Source: Deltaproteobacteria bacterium
Lineage (GTDB): Bacteria > Myxococcota_A > Polyangia > JAAYKL01
Length of the DNA: 44,431 nucleotides
Assembly (NCBI GenBank): GCA_016936575.1
Contig: JAFGXQ010000097.1
Coordinates: forward strand, 1-44,431
Reading direction: 5' to 3'
Shown piece after piece: positions 32,600 to 42,100 of the stretch; the stretch's first letter is position 1; each line of letters starts with the position of its first letter. The position numbers were made by a program, and so were the translations under genes. The notes under the pieces are model-generated. The model was not told the origin of the DNA. It worked only from the letters and a program-made list of their open reading frames with translations, and did no database searches.

Positions 32600-34657
32600 T
32601 TATTTGTAAGTGACCCGCTCTTTGGCTTTCCGTATGCCCTTGTATTTTTGAACCAATAGCTGCATTTGTTTCGCGGTCGGGTCGTTTTCGTTGAAAATAT
32701 TGTTTCGCTCTTTTCGATCTTTCTTGATGTTAAACAATTCATAGTAATTTGATGCGTAGTCAAAATGAATCCGAAGGTCGTCTTTCAGCAATGCAACCGC
32801 GGAACGTTGTGTACCCAGCAGTTCTGTAATCACCGCGCCGTCCAGTGTTTTCATCATCGGTCCGAAATCTTCATTTACGCGTTTGTACGCTGCGGCACGC
32901 AACGCTGCATTTCCGTTTTGAAGCAACCAGGGGAAGAGATAGGCAGTGGAAGTGGGCATTATCTGCTTGGTGCCTCGTACCCCGGGAATATGAATGACCA
33001 GCGCTACATTGACACATTCCATATAGATACTGTTATGTTGTGTCCGACCGTGCTCTTTGAACTCTTCGCCGTGGTCGCCCAGAATAATCAGAATGGTGGA
33101 TTTTTCGAGTCCGGTTTTTTTCAGGTGCGCGATAATGCGTCCGAGTTGTTCATCAGAATACCTGATTTCCTGTCTGAAATTTTCGATTTCTGTGTTCGAC
33201 GGCATGTTGTCATAGTGGGGCAGATAGTACGCATGCGGTGCGCTCAAAAATACCCAGCCGAAGAAGGGCTTTTGTTCCTTCAGAGACGCATTTATTTCAG
33301 CGATGGTCGTATTGGCGATGTCTCTATCGCAAGTGGCCAGACGCGGATTGGTACACAGCAGTTTGTTTCGTTCGAAGCCCTGCTCGAAACCGTGATTCAT
33401 ACGAGTGAATACATTCGCGAAGTTGTGGGATACGCGAAACGTCTGATAGCCGTTGTCGTGGAGCAGTTCCGCAACCGTGAGCGCTTCCTCCCGAAGTCGA
33501 CCGAACGCCGGGTTGCGCTTCAATGACAGATCACTGAATGACGGGTATGTCATGGTGAGAATGGAAGACATCGAAACCATGGTTTTCATCGAAGGACTGA
33601 ACGCCCATTCGAATGAAAAAGCTCCGTTTCTTTGTAGATTCTCGAGTACTGGAGTGTTTTTCCATTTGGGCTGATACAATGATGTTTGGTCGTAGCGAAG
33701 GGATTCAACCGTCACGAAAAGGATATTGTAATCCTGCAGCCGAAGCTGTGACGGCAGTTTCGGTAAGCCGCTCAGCTTGTTGAAACTGTCGAAATTGAAA
33801 TTGTCGGTTGTCACATTCATCGCTTCGATACCATCGTTGTGCTGAATGTCGCGGTATATCATATTTGCCTGCCCCAAAATGGTGTACCGTTCATAGATGG
33901 GATTGGCAGACTGGATTTCGGGGGAATTCACAAGATGCATGCATAGAAAGAAGAGATGAGCGAATACCGCGATGGTTGTCCACGCTATTTTAGGCCGTTG
34001 CAGGAAGCGCAGCGGAAAGCGGAAAATCGCCAGCGCGAACCCGAGTGACAGCACAATCAGCGTAAAATGCGCCAGCGTTAGGTGAAGCGTTGGGTACACA
34101 TTGGGAAAAACAATAAAATCGGCGATATGCATCAGGACGCCGAGCAACAGCAGTGCGATTGGAAAACCAAATCGGAATAATTTTGCTCCCAGTGTTGTGC
34201 CGAGCGTGGCTGAGCGTGTCATCATTGCTCCGATGATTCCGATTAAAAATACGGATGCGGCGATATACAATACGATAAACGGCCAATACCCCTGAAAGCG
34301 AACATAACTCGTTAAAACAAAATAGCTGTAAATTGTAATGGCGACGGTCCACAAACCGGCAGTGACAAAGAGCAACAGTCGCATATTTTTGAAAAAATAG
34401 AACAGAATGGATAGGTGTACAAGGTACACAATATGATACCTGAAATGAAACAGCGCGCCGTTGATTGCCAACACGGGGATTTTCCAGATATATTCCGGAG
34501 TTTGCTTCAGCATGGCCACCGGAATGTGACTCAGTTCCAACATCGCGATAATGAATATAAAAGTTAGGAACGAAAACGGAATAGATACCGCAAGCGATGA
34601 GAATTCCCATTTCGAAGCATGCGGAGGCGCTGAAAAAAACTTTTTGATAAATGACAT
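32600..34657 (-). CDS. Membrane sulfatase/phosphoethanolamine-transferase-superfamily protein
   Basis: A 685-residue protein with about six to eight membrane segments in residues 20-245 and a large outside domain of the alkaline-phosphatase/sulfatase fold. It reads V-T-V-E-S-L-R-Y-D near 315-323, a candidate nucleophile segment A-F-S-P-S-M-K-T-M-V-S (352-362), and the metal-binding G-D-H-G-E-E-F-K-E-H-G later. The layout matches LtaS- or EptA-like enzymes that move phospho-head-groups onto glycans or lipids, rather than a plain sulfatase. The exact nucleophile (Thr or Ser) is uncertain. It has its own strong promoter after lexA. Confidence 0.85.
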   Translation of the reverse strand: MSFIKKFFSAPPHASKWEFSSLAVSIPFSFLTFIFIIAMLELSHIPVAMLKQTPEYIWKIPVLAINGALFHFRYHIVYLVHLSILFYFFKNMRLLLFVTAGLWTVAITIYSYFVLTSYVRFQGYWPFIVLYIAASVFLIGIIGAMMTRSATLGTTLGAKLFRFGFPIALLLLGVLMHIADFIVFPNVYPTLHLTLAHFTLIVLSLGFALAIFRFPLRFLQRPKIAWTTIAVFAHLFFLCMHLVNSPEIQSANPIYERYTILGQANMIYRDIQHNDGIEAMNVTTDNFNFDSFNKLSGLPKLPSQLRLQDYNILFVTVESLRYDQTSLYQPKWKNTPVLENLQRNGAFSFEWAFSPSMKTMVSMSSILTMTYPSFSDLSLKRNPAFGRLREEALTVAELLHDNGYQTFRVSHNFANVFTRMNHGFEQGFERNKLLCTNPRLATCDRDIANTTIAEINASLKEQKPFFGWVFLSAPHAYYLPHYDNMPSNTEIENFRQEIRYSDEQLGRIIAHLKKTGLEKSTILIILGDHGEEFKEHGRTQHNSIYMECVNVALVIHIPGVRGTKQIMPTSTAYLFPWLLQNGNAALRAAAYKRVNEDFGPMMKTLDGAVITELLGTQRSAVALLKDDLRIHFDYASNYYELFNIKKDRKERNNIFNENDPTAKQMQLLVQKYKGIRKAKERVTYK

Positions 34658-34690
34658 CGTGAGATTTCGTTTCGCAATTTGGAAGCGGGA

Positions 34691-34719
34691 ATTCTAGTGT
34701 GTTTGACTGTTTATTTCAA
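34691..34719 (-). promoter_or_regulatory. Predicted promoter of the sulfatase-superfamily gene
   Basis: Minus-strand TTGAAA (34714-34719), exactly 17 bases, TAGAAT (34691-34696). Both hexamers match five of six consensus bases. Confidence 0.65.
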
Positions 34720-34738
34720 GTAAATGTGTACCGGAGGA

Positions 34739-34753
34739 GGGGGCGGCGGCAGA
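34739..34753. repeat. Second copy of the GC-rich 15-mer
   Basis: GGGGGCGGCGGCAGA, identical to 11-25. It lies five bases outside the lexA stop codon; the other copy lies in the gap downstream of the TPR lipoprotein. A small dispersed repeat is possible. Confidence 0.35.
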
Positions 34754-34757
34754 CAGG

Positions 34758-35381
34758 CTACATGCGTCTGAAAACACCGGTAACCACGCCGAGTAACTGC
34801 ATGGGGAGAAAATCCTGCCGACGCACCATGACGGGGGCGCAGTTGGTGTTGGCGGGTACAAATCGAATGTGATCGCGCTCAGGGTGATAGTAGCGAACCG
34901 CTGCGTTGTCTCCGAGTAGCGCCACGACAATGTCGCCTTTTTCAGCAAACATTTGCTTCTTAACAAAAATAAAATCGCCGTTGTTGATACCTGCCTGCAT
35001 CATCGCATCTCCGTTCACCCACATGCCGAACACCTCTTTGGTGTTGCCGATGAGAAAGCGGTCAACATTGATGTAATCTTCGATATTCTGTTCGGCTAAA
35101 ACAGGTTGCCCCGCAGTGACACGACCGACTACCGGGATTTTCACGGTGTCGCTGACTTTCTTGTCGTCCATATTCACCGGCCGCAATGCACGGGATTTCA
35201 TATCTTCCCGCTTCAAATACCCTTTGCGTTCCAGCGCACGCAGATGGTCGTTGACACCATTGGTTGAGCGAATACCCATGTGGCGCCCGATTTCACGCAA
35301 TGTAGGGGGATAACCGCGTTCTGTAATGGAACTGGTGATGTAATCGAGCACTTTTTCTTGTCTTTTGGTCAATCCTTGCAT
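34758..35381 (-). CDS. lexA: LexA-family repressor lacking the self-cleavage dyad
   Basis: A 207-residue LexA homologue. The winged-helix DNA-binding domain (residues 1-65) is canonical, with P-T-L-R-E-I-G and L-E-R-K-G-Y-L. The Ala90-Gly91 bond in V-T-A-G-Q-P, cut in ordinary LexA, is kept. The catalytic Ser, however, is Ala126 (N-G-D-A-M-M; codon 35004-35006 reads GCG) and the general-base Lys is Arg163 (A-A-V-R-Y-Y; codon 34893-34895 reads CGC). Their spacing of 37 equals Ser119-Lys156 of E. coli, so the alignment is firm. It should bind DNA but not cleave itself on RecA. A strong GAGGAG ribosome site precedes the ATG; it stands alone. Confidence 0.93.
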   Translation of the reverse strand: MQGLTKRQEKVLDYITSSITERGYPPTLREIGRHMGIRSTNGVNDHLRALERKGYLKREDMKSRALRPVNMDDKKVSDTVKIPVVGRVTAGQPVLAEQNIEDYINVDRFLIGNTKEVFGMWVNGDAMMQAGINNGDFIFVKKQMFAEKGDIVVALLGDNAAVRYYHPERDHIRFVPANTNCAPVMVRRQDFLPMQLLGVVTGVFRRM

Positions 35382-35435
35382 ACGAAAGTCTCCTCCTCAA
35401 ACGACAACCTGTTATTTGGTGCAGTAAGTAACGCA

Positions 35436-35465
35436 ATACTACTGAACAAGAGAATACAGTGTCAA
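35436..35465 (-). promoter_or_regulatory. Predicted lexA promoter with candidate operator
   Basis: Minus-strand TTGACA (35460-35465), 18-base spacer, TAGTAT (35436-35441). The spacer is almost filled by a sequence with inverted arms ACTG (35441-35444) and CAGT (35457-35460), 12 bases apart. It also contains GTTCAG, from memory the core of the Myxococcus xanthus LexA site. Autorepression is inferred. Confidence 0.55.
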
Positions 35466-35479
35466 ATTGTTGGCTTTTT

Positions 35480-35511
35480 TTCAGTGAAAAATATGAGTGC
35501 GTTCAGTGAAA
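35480..35511 (+). repeat. Direct repeat TTCAGTGAAA upstream of lexA
   Basis: TTCAGTGAAA occurs at 35480-35489 and 35502-35511, 22 bases apart, i.e. about two helical turns. The second copy overlaps the 3' end of the DUF3857 gene. A regulator-binding pair for the lexA promoter is possible. Confidence 0.5.
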
Positions 35512-38500
35512 TTGAATAGATTCAGCATTCATCTGTTCAGTAATCAGTGCGAATTCGTGGAAGGATTCGTACTGCTCTGGTGGAGTTCTTTTTATATCGA
35601 GCGTGGTATTCGCTGAAATGCGTACAGTGTTTTGGTTTGGAGTAATTCGAATGCAATATGAAGCGTTTCCTTGCTTCATCTTTTCACATCGATGATATGC
35701 GGTTGAATCGAAATTTCGTGATTGAGGCAGTCGAATGGTTGTCTCCACTTTCATCTGTCGGTGGATGCTGAGCACCAACGGAAACTTCCGGCTGCGTAAT
35801 CCACTGGTATAGTGCGTGAAATCAGTTTGCAGGGGAATCGTGAATTCTCCGGTTTGGAATTCAGCCGACACCCCGGGCATCTGTGCTTCATATGTAAACT
35901 GCAGGGGTTGGGCAGGCGAATGGAGATGTGATATATGCAACGACTGCAGGATTGCCCCCGGCAGTTGTTCGCTGATGAGAATTTCTTCAAATAGTTTTTT
36001 TTGTGATTCAGGTTCGTTGATGAACAGTTCGCGTAAAACTGCTGCTTTTTCTCCTGTGATGGTATGGGTGAATCGGCCCAGCGCGGTTCCGTCTTCCTTA
36101 ATATTGATGTTCGCATTTATGTGTTCATCATCAAACGGCCATTTTCCCGTATCGGTCTGTGATTGCTCGCACGCATCGGGAAACAGCACCGGTTGTGACC
36201 TGAGAATGGTTGGAATGTAGCCGAATGGCGCGTAATCGTCGCTCATGCTGACAAATATTCCGTCTTCCAGTTGCAACACTGGAAATGGAATGCGGTGAAG
36301 GTCGGGAATGTCGGACGGTGTGTTGTCTTCATAGGTAGGCATCACAAAACCGATTTGAGATGAGATGCCCGCAAGCTTAAGCAGCGTCTGGTACAGCCGA
36401 ATTCGACTGCCGCGTTTTCTACTGAATATGTGAGAGGCGTGATCCGATAGTATATCATCGTCTTCAATGTTTTCGAGTATCCAGTAGTACAGTGCTTGCG
36501 GAATTTGAGTTTCGTCACATGTTTCGCAGTACTGTTGGGTATCCATAAATCGTTGCAGCAGCGGATCAGATTTGGATTTCGACCTATACTGTCGGGTGAG
36601 AAATCGGCAGACCTGCGCTGTCGATGCCTGTGAGGTGATGCGCACCGACGGCAGATATTCGGTAGATACGGGGGCATCCGGTTCTTTATGCAACGGCGTT
36701 CCATTGCGTTTTCGGTAGGTGATGACACGCAAGCCGTTGTGTACGGTTTCGATTCGTTCGGGTACATCCCCTCGGAGTTCGTATTGAAGCGGTATATTTT
36801 CGGGGGCCACAAGGATCATTTCGGAACGGACAAACGTTGCATCGAAGTCCTGAAAATAAAACGGTTCCGTGTCAAATCCTCCGGTGAAGATTGGGTCGGG
36901 CGGGTAGGCTGCTACTGATTCAAATTCGATAAAATCACCGACTTCGAGATTGGGCATCGAGATGGTTGACTTGTTTTTTATGGAAGACGGATACAGCAAC
37001 GTCCCGTCCTGTTTGATCGTTCGCGCGATGAGTAGTTGATTGCCTAAGGGAACCTCCACTTCGGCGTAACGGTCAATCATATCGAGGGTATTTACCCGAC
37101 CAATCCAATGGGTGAGCTGAATGCGGTTTCCCTGTTCGTTTATGATGTGAACCATACGATCGAGAATCCATGAAAAATCGGTTTCCTCGTTGTTTTTTTG
37201 CGTCTGTAGATACGCACGGACAACTGCCGGACCGTCTAATCGGTACTCGGTGAACAGCGGCTGGTTTTGATGCAGGTATCTGAATTTTTCAACCAGTATG
37301 TCGGGCAAAATAGCCGTTTCCGAATCGAGCAGTGCGATGATTTCGGTTTCTTTATCGGCCCCATGCAGGGTATCGAGCAATGCCAGATATATCGATTGAT
37401 CAAAGGGGAATTGATTATGACCGGTCGCCAATGTGTGTATCGCCTGATCCCATTCACCGCTTCGCAACAGCGCATCTGCGAGCTGCAACGAAGCAGCTGG
37501 AGAATTGGGAGTGTGCTCAGCGATGCGTTTCAATTGTTCGGCGGCTTCGGTGTAGTTGCCGTGTCTGGCCAACTCAGTAGCGTATGCCTGGCTGGTCGAA
37601 TTGCACTGTGAAATGCGCTCCGCGTACGAGCGTGCGAGTACTGGGTTTTTCTGAGAGAGGGCGATATTGTATTTCCATTGAAGTATGGGACAGGTTGTCC
37701 CCAATATTTGCTCTGCCTGGTCAACCGCCTGAAGTGCCTGGTGATACCATCCATTGGCGTATTGGATTTCCGCCTGCGCCAACCGAAGAGACGGTTCGCT
37801 CGGGCTGGCCTCAACCGCGCGTTTCAGGTAACGGAGACTTTGCTGAATCTGCTCATTGGCGAATGCGTATTTGGCCAGAAACAATGCGGCGCGGTATGCC
37901 TGTGGATGCTTTTCATCGATGGTTTCAAATATCTGACGTGCTTTCTCATATCCGATTTCGGGAGCCACCAGTGGTGTATCGGCGTACCAGTCCGCCAACA
38001 GCAGTGCGGTCTGAGGTACATCGGCCGAGAAGACGGATTGAATGGAAAACGCATCGTATGGATTATTATTCCAGAGATGAATTTTATACGCGGCCAGTGC
38101 TGATGAAGGCGAGTCAGGAATAGGGAAGAGTATATGATGCGCCGGCTTTGAGGTCTGCAGTGCGGCCGTCGAGTTGATATGTTTCCCGGTCGGTAGGGGA
38201 CGGGAAGATTTTCCGATTGCGGAAAGCGAAAAAGACGGCAAATATTGGTCAGATGTGGCAACCACTGCGATCACATGTGTTCCGCGTGAAAGTGACGCCG
38301 AAAACCAAGTGACATCGGGGAGCCATTGGGTGTCATCAGTTTGAGAAAACACCTGTTTGCCGTTAATGTGCACCTGAGTTTGAATTCCTCCCTGTAGTCT
38401 GAAAAAAACGGTCTGTCGTTCCGGCAGTACAATCTGGGTTCGTGCCACAATCGTGCCGAACGGCGGCGACCAGTTTTGAGGGGACTCAACCTGGCAGACG

Positions 38501-39198
38501 TGGATTCTTCGATGTTCGGGCGCGGTCGTCGGTCGCCCTGGCCCGAGTGGGATTTTCTGCGGCCACGGCAGATTTCCCTCGATCAATTGTTTGAAACGCT
38601 GTGATTCCCCGGGAGGGAAGGGGCCGGCGATATTCCAGGTTGAAAGACAGCCGGTTTTCTCCAGCAGGCGATCCGCTGCAATCTGGGTACCGCTTTTCAG
38701 GGCGAAGGAGAATTGAAGTGTTCGGAGTTGATATAGCGCTTCCAGCGGCAGTTGTTTCGGTGCGACTGTGACATTTTTCACGAAACTTTCAAATCGCGGT
38801 TCAAACTGTTTCACTCGATCGCGCAACGTAACGATGGCCAATGCAGCTGCGGTGGCTTCCAGGGTCAGGGCGCTGTCTTTTCTGGCGGCCTCAATAACCG
38901 CCATATATTCTGCAAAGGCGTTTTCCGGCTGGCCGGATTCATCGTATAAAGTAGCGAGCAAAAAACGTGAACCGGCGTCGTCACGCTGTTGCAGTCGCTT
39001 TATGAGCCGGGGCGTATCTGTTTCAGAAAAATACGGCGTGTTGACAACCCCGAAATACCGAGAATAGGATTCGTCGTTTTGACGAAGCGGCTGTCCGCCG
39101 CAGGCTGCGATCAGAATAATCATTCCGCCGCACAGCGTTGCCCAACGAACGATTGAGTTTGCCGTTCGTCGGTATTTGGACAGGTTTTGCCTCGTCAT
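35503..39198 (-). CDS. Giant DUF3857/transglutaminase-like lipoprotein, triad lost
   Basis: A 1231-residue predicted lipoprotein (L-I-A-A-C, Cys33). Residues about 50-650 contain scattered TPR-type helices and a jelly-roll-like stretch (210-330, with V-H-I-N-G-K-Q-V-F); about 670-850 is a DUF3857-type beta domain; then a transglutaminase-like region and a final beta domain. In the transglutaminase region the segment aligned with the catalytic Cys reads F-S-R-K-R-G-S-R-I-R-L-Y, without Cys, and the His and Asp positions are also changed. It is therefore probably non-catalytic, acting as a binding partner. Its ATG overlaps the stop of the paralogous gene upstream (ATGA), so the two are coexpressed. 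Confidence 0.82.
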   Translation of the reverse strand: MTRQNLSKYRRTANSIVRWATLCGGMIILIAACGGQPLRQNDESYSRYFGVVNTPYFSETDTPRLIKRLQQRDDAGSRFLLATLYDESGQPENAFAEYMAVIEAARKDSALTLEATAAALAIVTLRDRVKQFEPRFESFVKNVTVAPKQLPLEALYQLRTLQFSFALKSGTQIAADRLLEKTGCLSTWNIAGPFPPGESQRFKQLIEGNLPWPQKIPLGPGRPTTAPEHRRIHVCQVESPQNWSPPFGTIVARTQIVLPERQTVFFRLQGGIQTQVHINGKQVFSQTDDTQWLPDVTWFSASLSRGTHVIAVVATSDQYLPSFSLSAIGKSSRPLPTGKHINSTAALQTSKPAHHILFPIPDSPSSALAAYKIHLWNNNPYDAFSIQSVFSADVPQTALLLADWYADTPLVAPEIGYEKARQIFETIDEKHPQAYRAALFLAKYAFANEQIQQSLRYLKRAVEASPSEPSLRLAQAEIQYANGWYHQALQAVDQAEQILGTTCPILQWKYNIALSQKNPVLARSYAERISQCNSTSQAYATELARHGNYTEAAEQLKRIAEHTPNSPAASLQLADALLRSGEWDQAIHTLATGHNQFPFDQSIYLALLDTLHGADKETEIIALLDSETAILPDILVEKFRYLHQNQPLFTEYRLDGPAVVRAYLQTQKNNEETDFSWILDRMVHIINEQGNRIQLTHWIGRVNTLDMIDRYAEVEVPLGNQLLIARTIKQDGTLLYPSSIKNKSTISMPNLEVGDFIEFESVAAYPPDPIFTGGFDTEPFYFQDFDATFVRSEMILVAPENIPLQYELRGDVPERIETVHNGLRVITYRKRNGTPLHKEPDAPVSTEYLPSVRITSQASTAQVCRFLTRQYRSKSKSDPLLQRFMDTQQYCETCDETQIPQALYYWILENIEDDDILSDHASHIFSRKRGSRIRLYQTLLKLAGISSQIGFVMPTYEDNTPSDIPDLHRIPFPVLQLEDGIFVSMSDDYAPFGYIPTILRSQPVLFPDACEQSQTDTGKWPFDDEHINANINIKEDGTALGRFTHTITGEKAAVLRELFINEPESQKKLFEEILISEQLPGAILQSLHISHLHSPAQPLQFTYEAQMPGVSAEFQTGEFTIPLQTDFTHYTSGLRSRKFPLVLSIHRQMKVETTIRLPQSRNFDSTAYHRCEKMKQGNASYCIRITPNQNTVRISANTTLDIKRTPPEQYESFHEFALITEQMNAESIQFH

Positions 39199-42100
39199 TC
39201 TTTTTCCACCGTGATGTTTTGTTGCATTGCCTTGTCGACTTCAATACAGAAACGCACGAATTGCCGGTACGTATTCGCAGGCACCATCACCTGGTTGAAG
39301 TGAAACTTTCGTTCAACTATTATTTTTCTTTCGGACACCTTAACAGAAATCGCCAATTCTCCGAACGATGATTGCAAATGTATATCTTTGGGGAACGAAA
39401 TAATGCGGTATGTCGGAGGTATCTCGAATTCCGCCCTGATGTGGGTATTCTTCAACGGTCCAAGCTGCAAATCGTGGGAGCGTTTGTTCACCGAACCGAA
39501 TTTCTGTCGCAGGTTTATCGGCGTCAGCGCCGGAAAGCGAATGCGGTTCGTTGCGGATGTCCCGAAATGTGGAATGTGTGCACTATATGTAATCATCGGC
39601 GTTTGTTCGTATTGATCGAAATTTACAAATGATGAGTCGTCGATATGGATACCTGTGAAATGTAATGAGAGTTCTTTTTCAAGAACCCGTTGTGAATCCG
39701 CTACATCAAATTGGGTGCGGAACCACGGTGCAAATACGCCTGTTGCAGTGATTTTAATTGATACGTCAGCATTTCCGTGATCGTCGATTTTGAAATATTG
39801 TTGCTCCGCATAACTAGAATCGTCTATTGTCCGATACGGCGTTTCAACCAACCCGGAATCGGAACGGTCGATAATCAGCGAAGCCACCCCCTGATCTTCG
39901 AATGGAAATTCGGTTGTGCCGTGGCGTTTGGCGGTGCCGTCCAGCCAAAGGTTGTACTTCGGAACATAGGCGATAGCGTGATTGAAAACAGAAAGCGAAG
40001 GAACCCGGGTTTGTATCGGTCCCGCCGAACGGGTGCGTACCAGCGCAATATGGGCGTCCACCTGAATTGTTTTGAGCATGGCGACAATCAGAGAGGCGGT
40101 ATCTTTGCAGTCTCCGAATCCCCTGGAGAATATTTCATTGACCGCATAGGGTTGATACCCGTGAATGCCGAACTCCAGACCCACATATCGGATGTGGTCG
40201 GTCACCCAATGATATACGGCTGATATTTTCTCTCGTTCGGTTTTCTGATCTCTGGTGATTTCTATCACCGCCTGTTTGATTTCGTCGTTTGCGGCAAGTT
40301 GTGCCTGTACCAACTCACGGAACCAGTCTCGCATTTGAAACCACTCACTGTATGTAGACAGGTGTAGCTGGTCCACCAGCGACGTAGCTCCCGACACCAA
40401 CGGCTCATCCGGAATTCGAGGCAATTTAGAAGCGTGATAGATGTCCACCGTTTCACCTCGGGGCGAGGTCTCGGTTCGGTGGGCGATGCGGCTCGGAATG
40501 TCCATATATAATCTCATCTCAACAGGGTGAATGATTACCGCATCCCACTGCTTGATAGGAATATGCTGCTGCAACGGCAGAATTGTACCGAAATAGCCGT
40601 CGTACCAGTTTGCGTCGCTGATATCATCTACCCGAAACTGAAACTCCACGATGTCGCCTGTGTTCGGTTTGGGCAGCTCCACAACTTCGGCTTCCACATC
40701 GTAATAAAGCCGGTACCAAGGTTCCGAAACGGGGAAGGTGGCCCGGCCGGTGGCTTCCTCGATGACGCCGTTTTTTCGGTATAGTCTGGCTGCAACCAAA
40801 TCAAGGTGCTGACTTGACGAAAATTGTTCACTGTACTGCTGCCATTGCCTTGCGCCGGAACGGCTGTTGATTTTCACCACCACTTGAGTGAATTTTGATG
40901 TCAGCCCGTTCGGGTATACCTGCACAACCGTGTTTTGCACCAGTTGACAGGCGTCATCCTGCGTGTCGCACTGTGAAGATAGTTTTGTAAATGTTTCGCT
41001 ATCCACCACGTACGGTTGATAAAAGGGAGGCTGCGGATCAATATATGACAGCATTTCTCTGAGCGCAGTGTTTTGGGGGGCCAATTCGAGCGCATAATGA
41101 AGTTGCCGAAAACCATTGCTTTGCTCGTTTTGCTCCAGATAGAACAATCCGGCTTCCTTGTGATACTGCCATACTCGTGGTGCGTGACGAAGAACATCGA
41201 TAAAAAAGCGACGCGGCGCTTTCGAAGAAGGACTGTTTTTTATCCATTGAACAGCTTCCAGCAACTGGTCGATGGTCGGTGCACCCACTGCGAAAAATCC
41301 GGACATTTCTGACATAGGGGCTTGCGACGAGACTTTCGGATGAAGCGCCAGCGCGCGAAGATGCCAATCCAGGTTTTCATATTCCGCGTTTTTCGCCGCA
41401 TCAATATATTCAGCAGCGTATTTGTGGGCCGGTCGTTTGATTAGGCTCTCGGCAACACAGGTGGAAGCCAACGGTATCGAAAACCGGTTGTGAAGCGTTT
41501 GTTGATGTGCGAGGGCTGCGCGGGGAAGCGCGTTTGACAGATATTGCAGCAACGCGCACTGGGCGGTCGGGTTTGACGGGTATTTTTCTGACAGGGATGA
41601 TAGCCGCCTGGCCACGTCGGTATCTCCCATTTGATTCATGTCGAGCGCGAGAAGTGCCACTTCGGCCTGTGGATGAACCGGGTGTTGTGCAAGCACTGCT
41701 TCATATGCTGCACGTTGTTCATTGGGGGCATCGATGATTTTCGCATATGTGCTGCACGCCTCCCAATTTTTGGCATGGAAGCATGCGGAGCGAGCAACAT
41801 CCCGGGGAACATGGTTTTTTCCGATTGCATCGGTAAGAAGCGCATATGCGGCGTAATCGGTTTTCTGAGTGTCGGATGCGTTTCGTCTCAACGCTGTAGC
41901 GGCTGATTTTTCGAGAAGTGTGAGAACGGTTTTACGCGGTGTGTGGGGTTCGTCGTTATTCAGGAGGGGAATACGAAAATGTGCCGGTTTCGAAAATTCA
42001 TGCAGCGGTGTGCCGTCTGTCGTTTCCAATCTCGCAAAAAAAGAGATCTCCCCATCGAGCCCTGTGCAGTTTTTTACCGTGAGCGTGTTTTCGCCATTTT

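Noticed and set aside
35441..35460. E. coli-type SOS box in the lexA promoter
   Set aside because: Spacing between CTG and CAG is 12, not 10, so it does not fit the enterobacterial box; kept only as a generic operator candidate.
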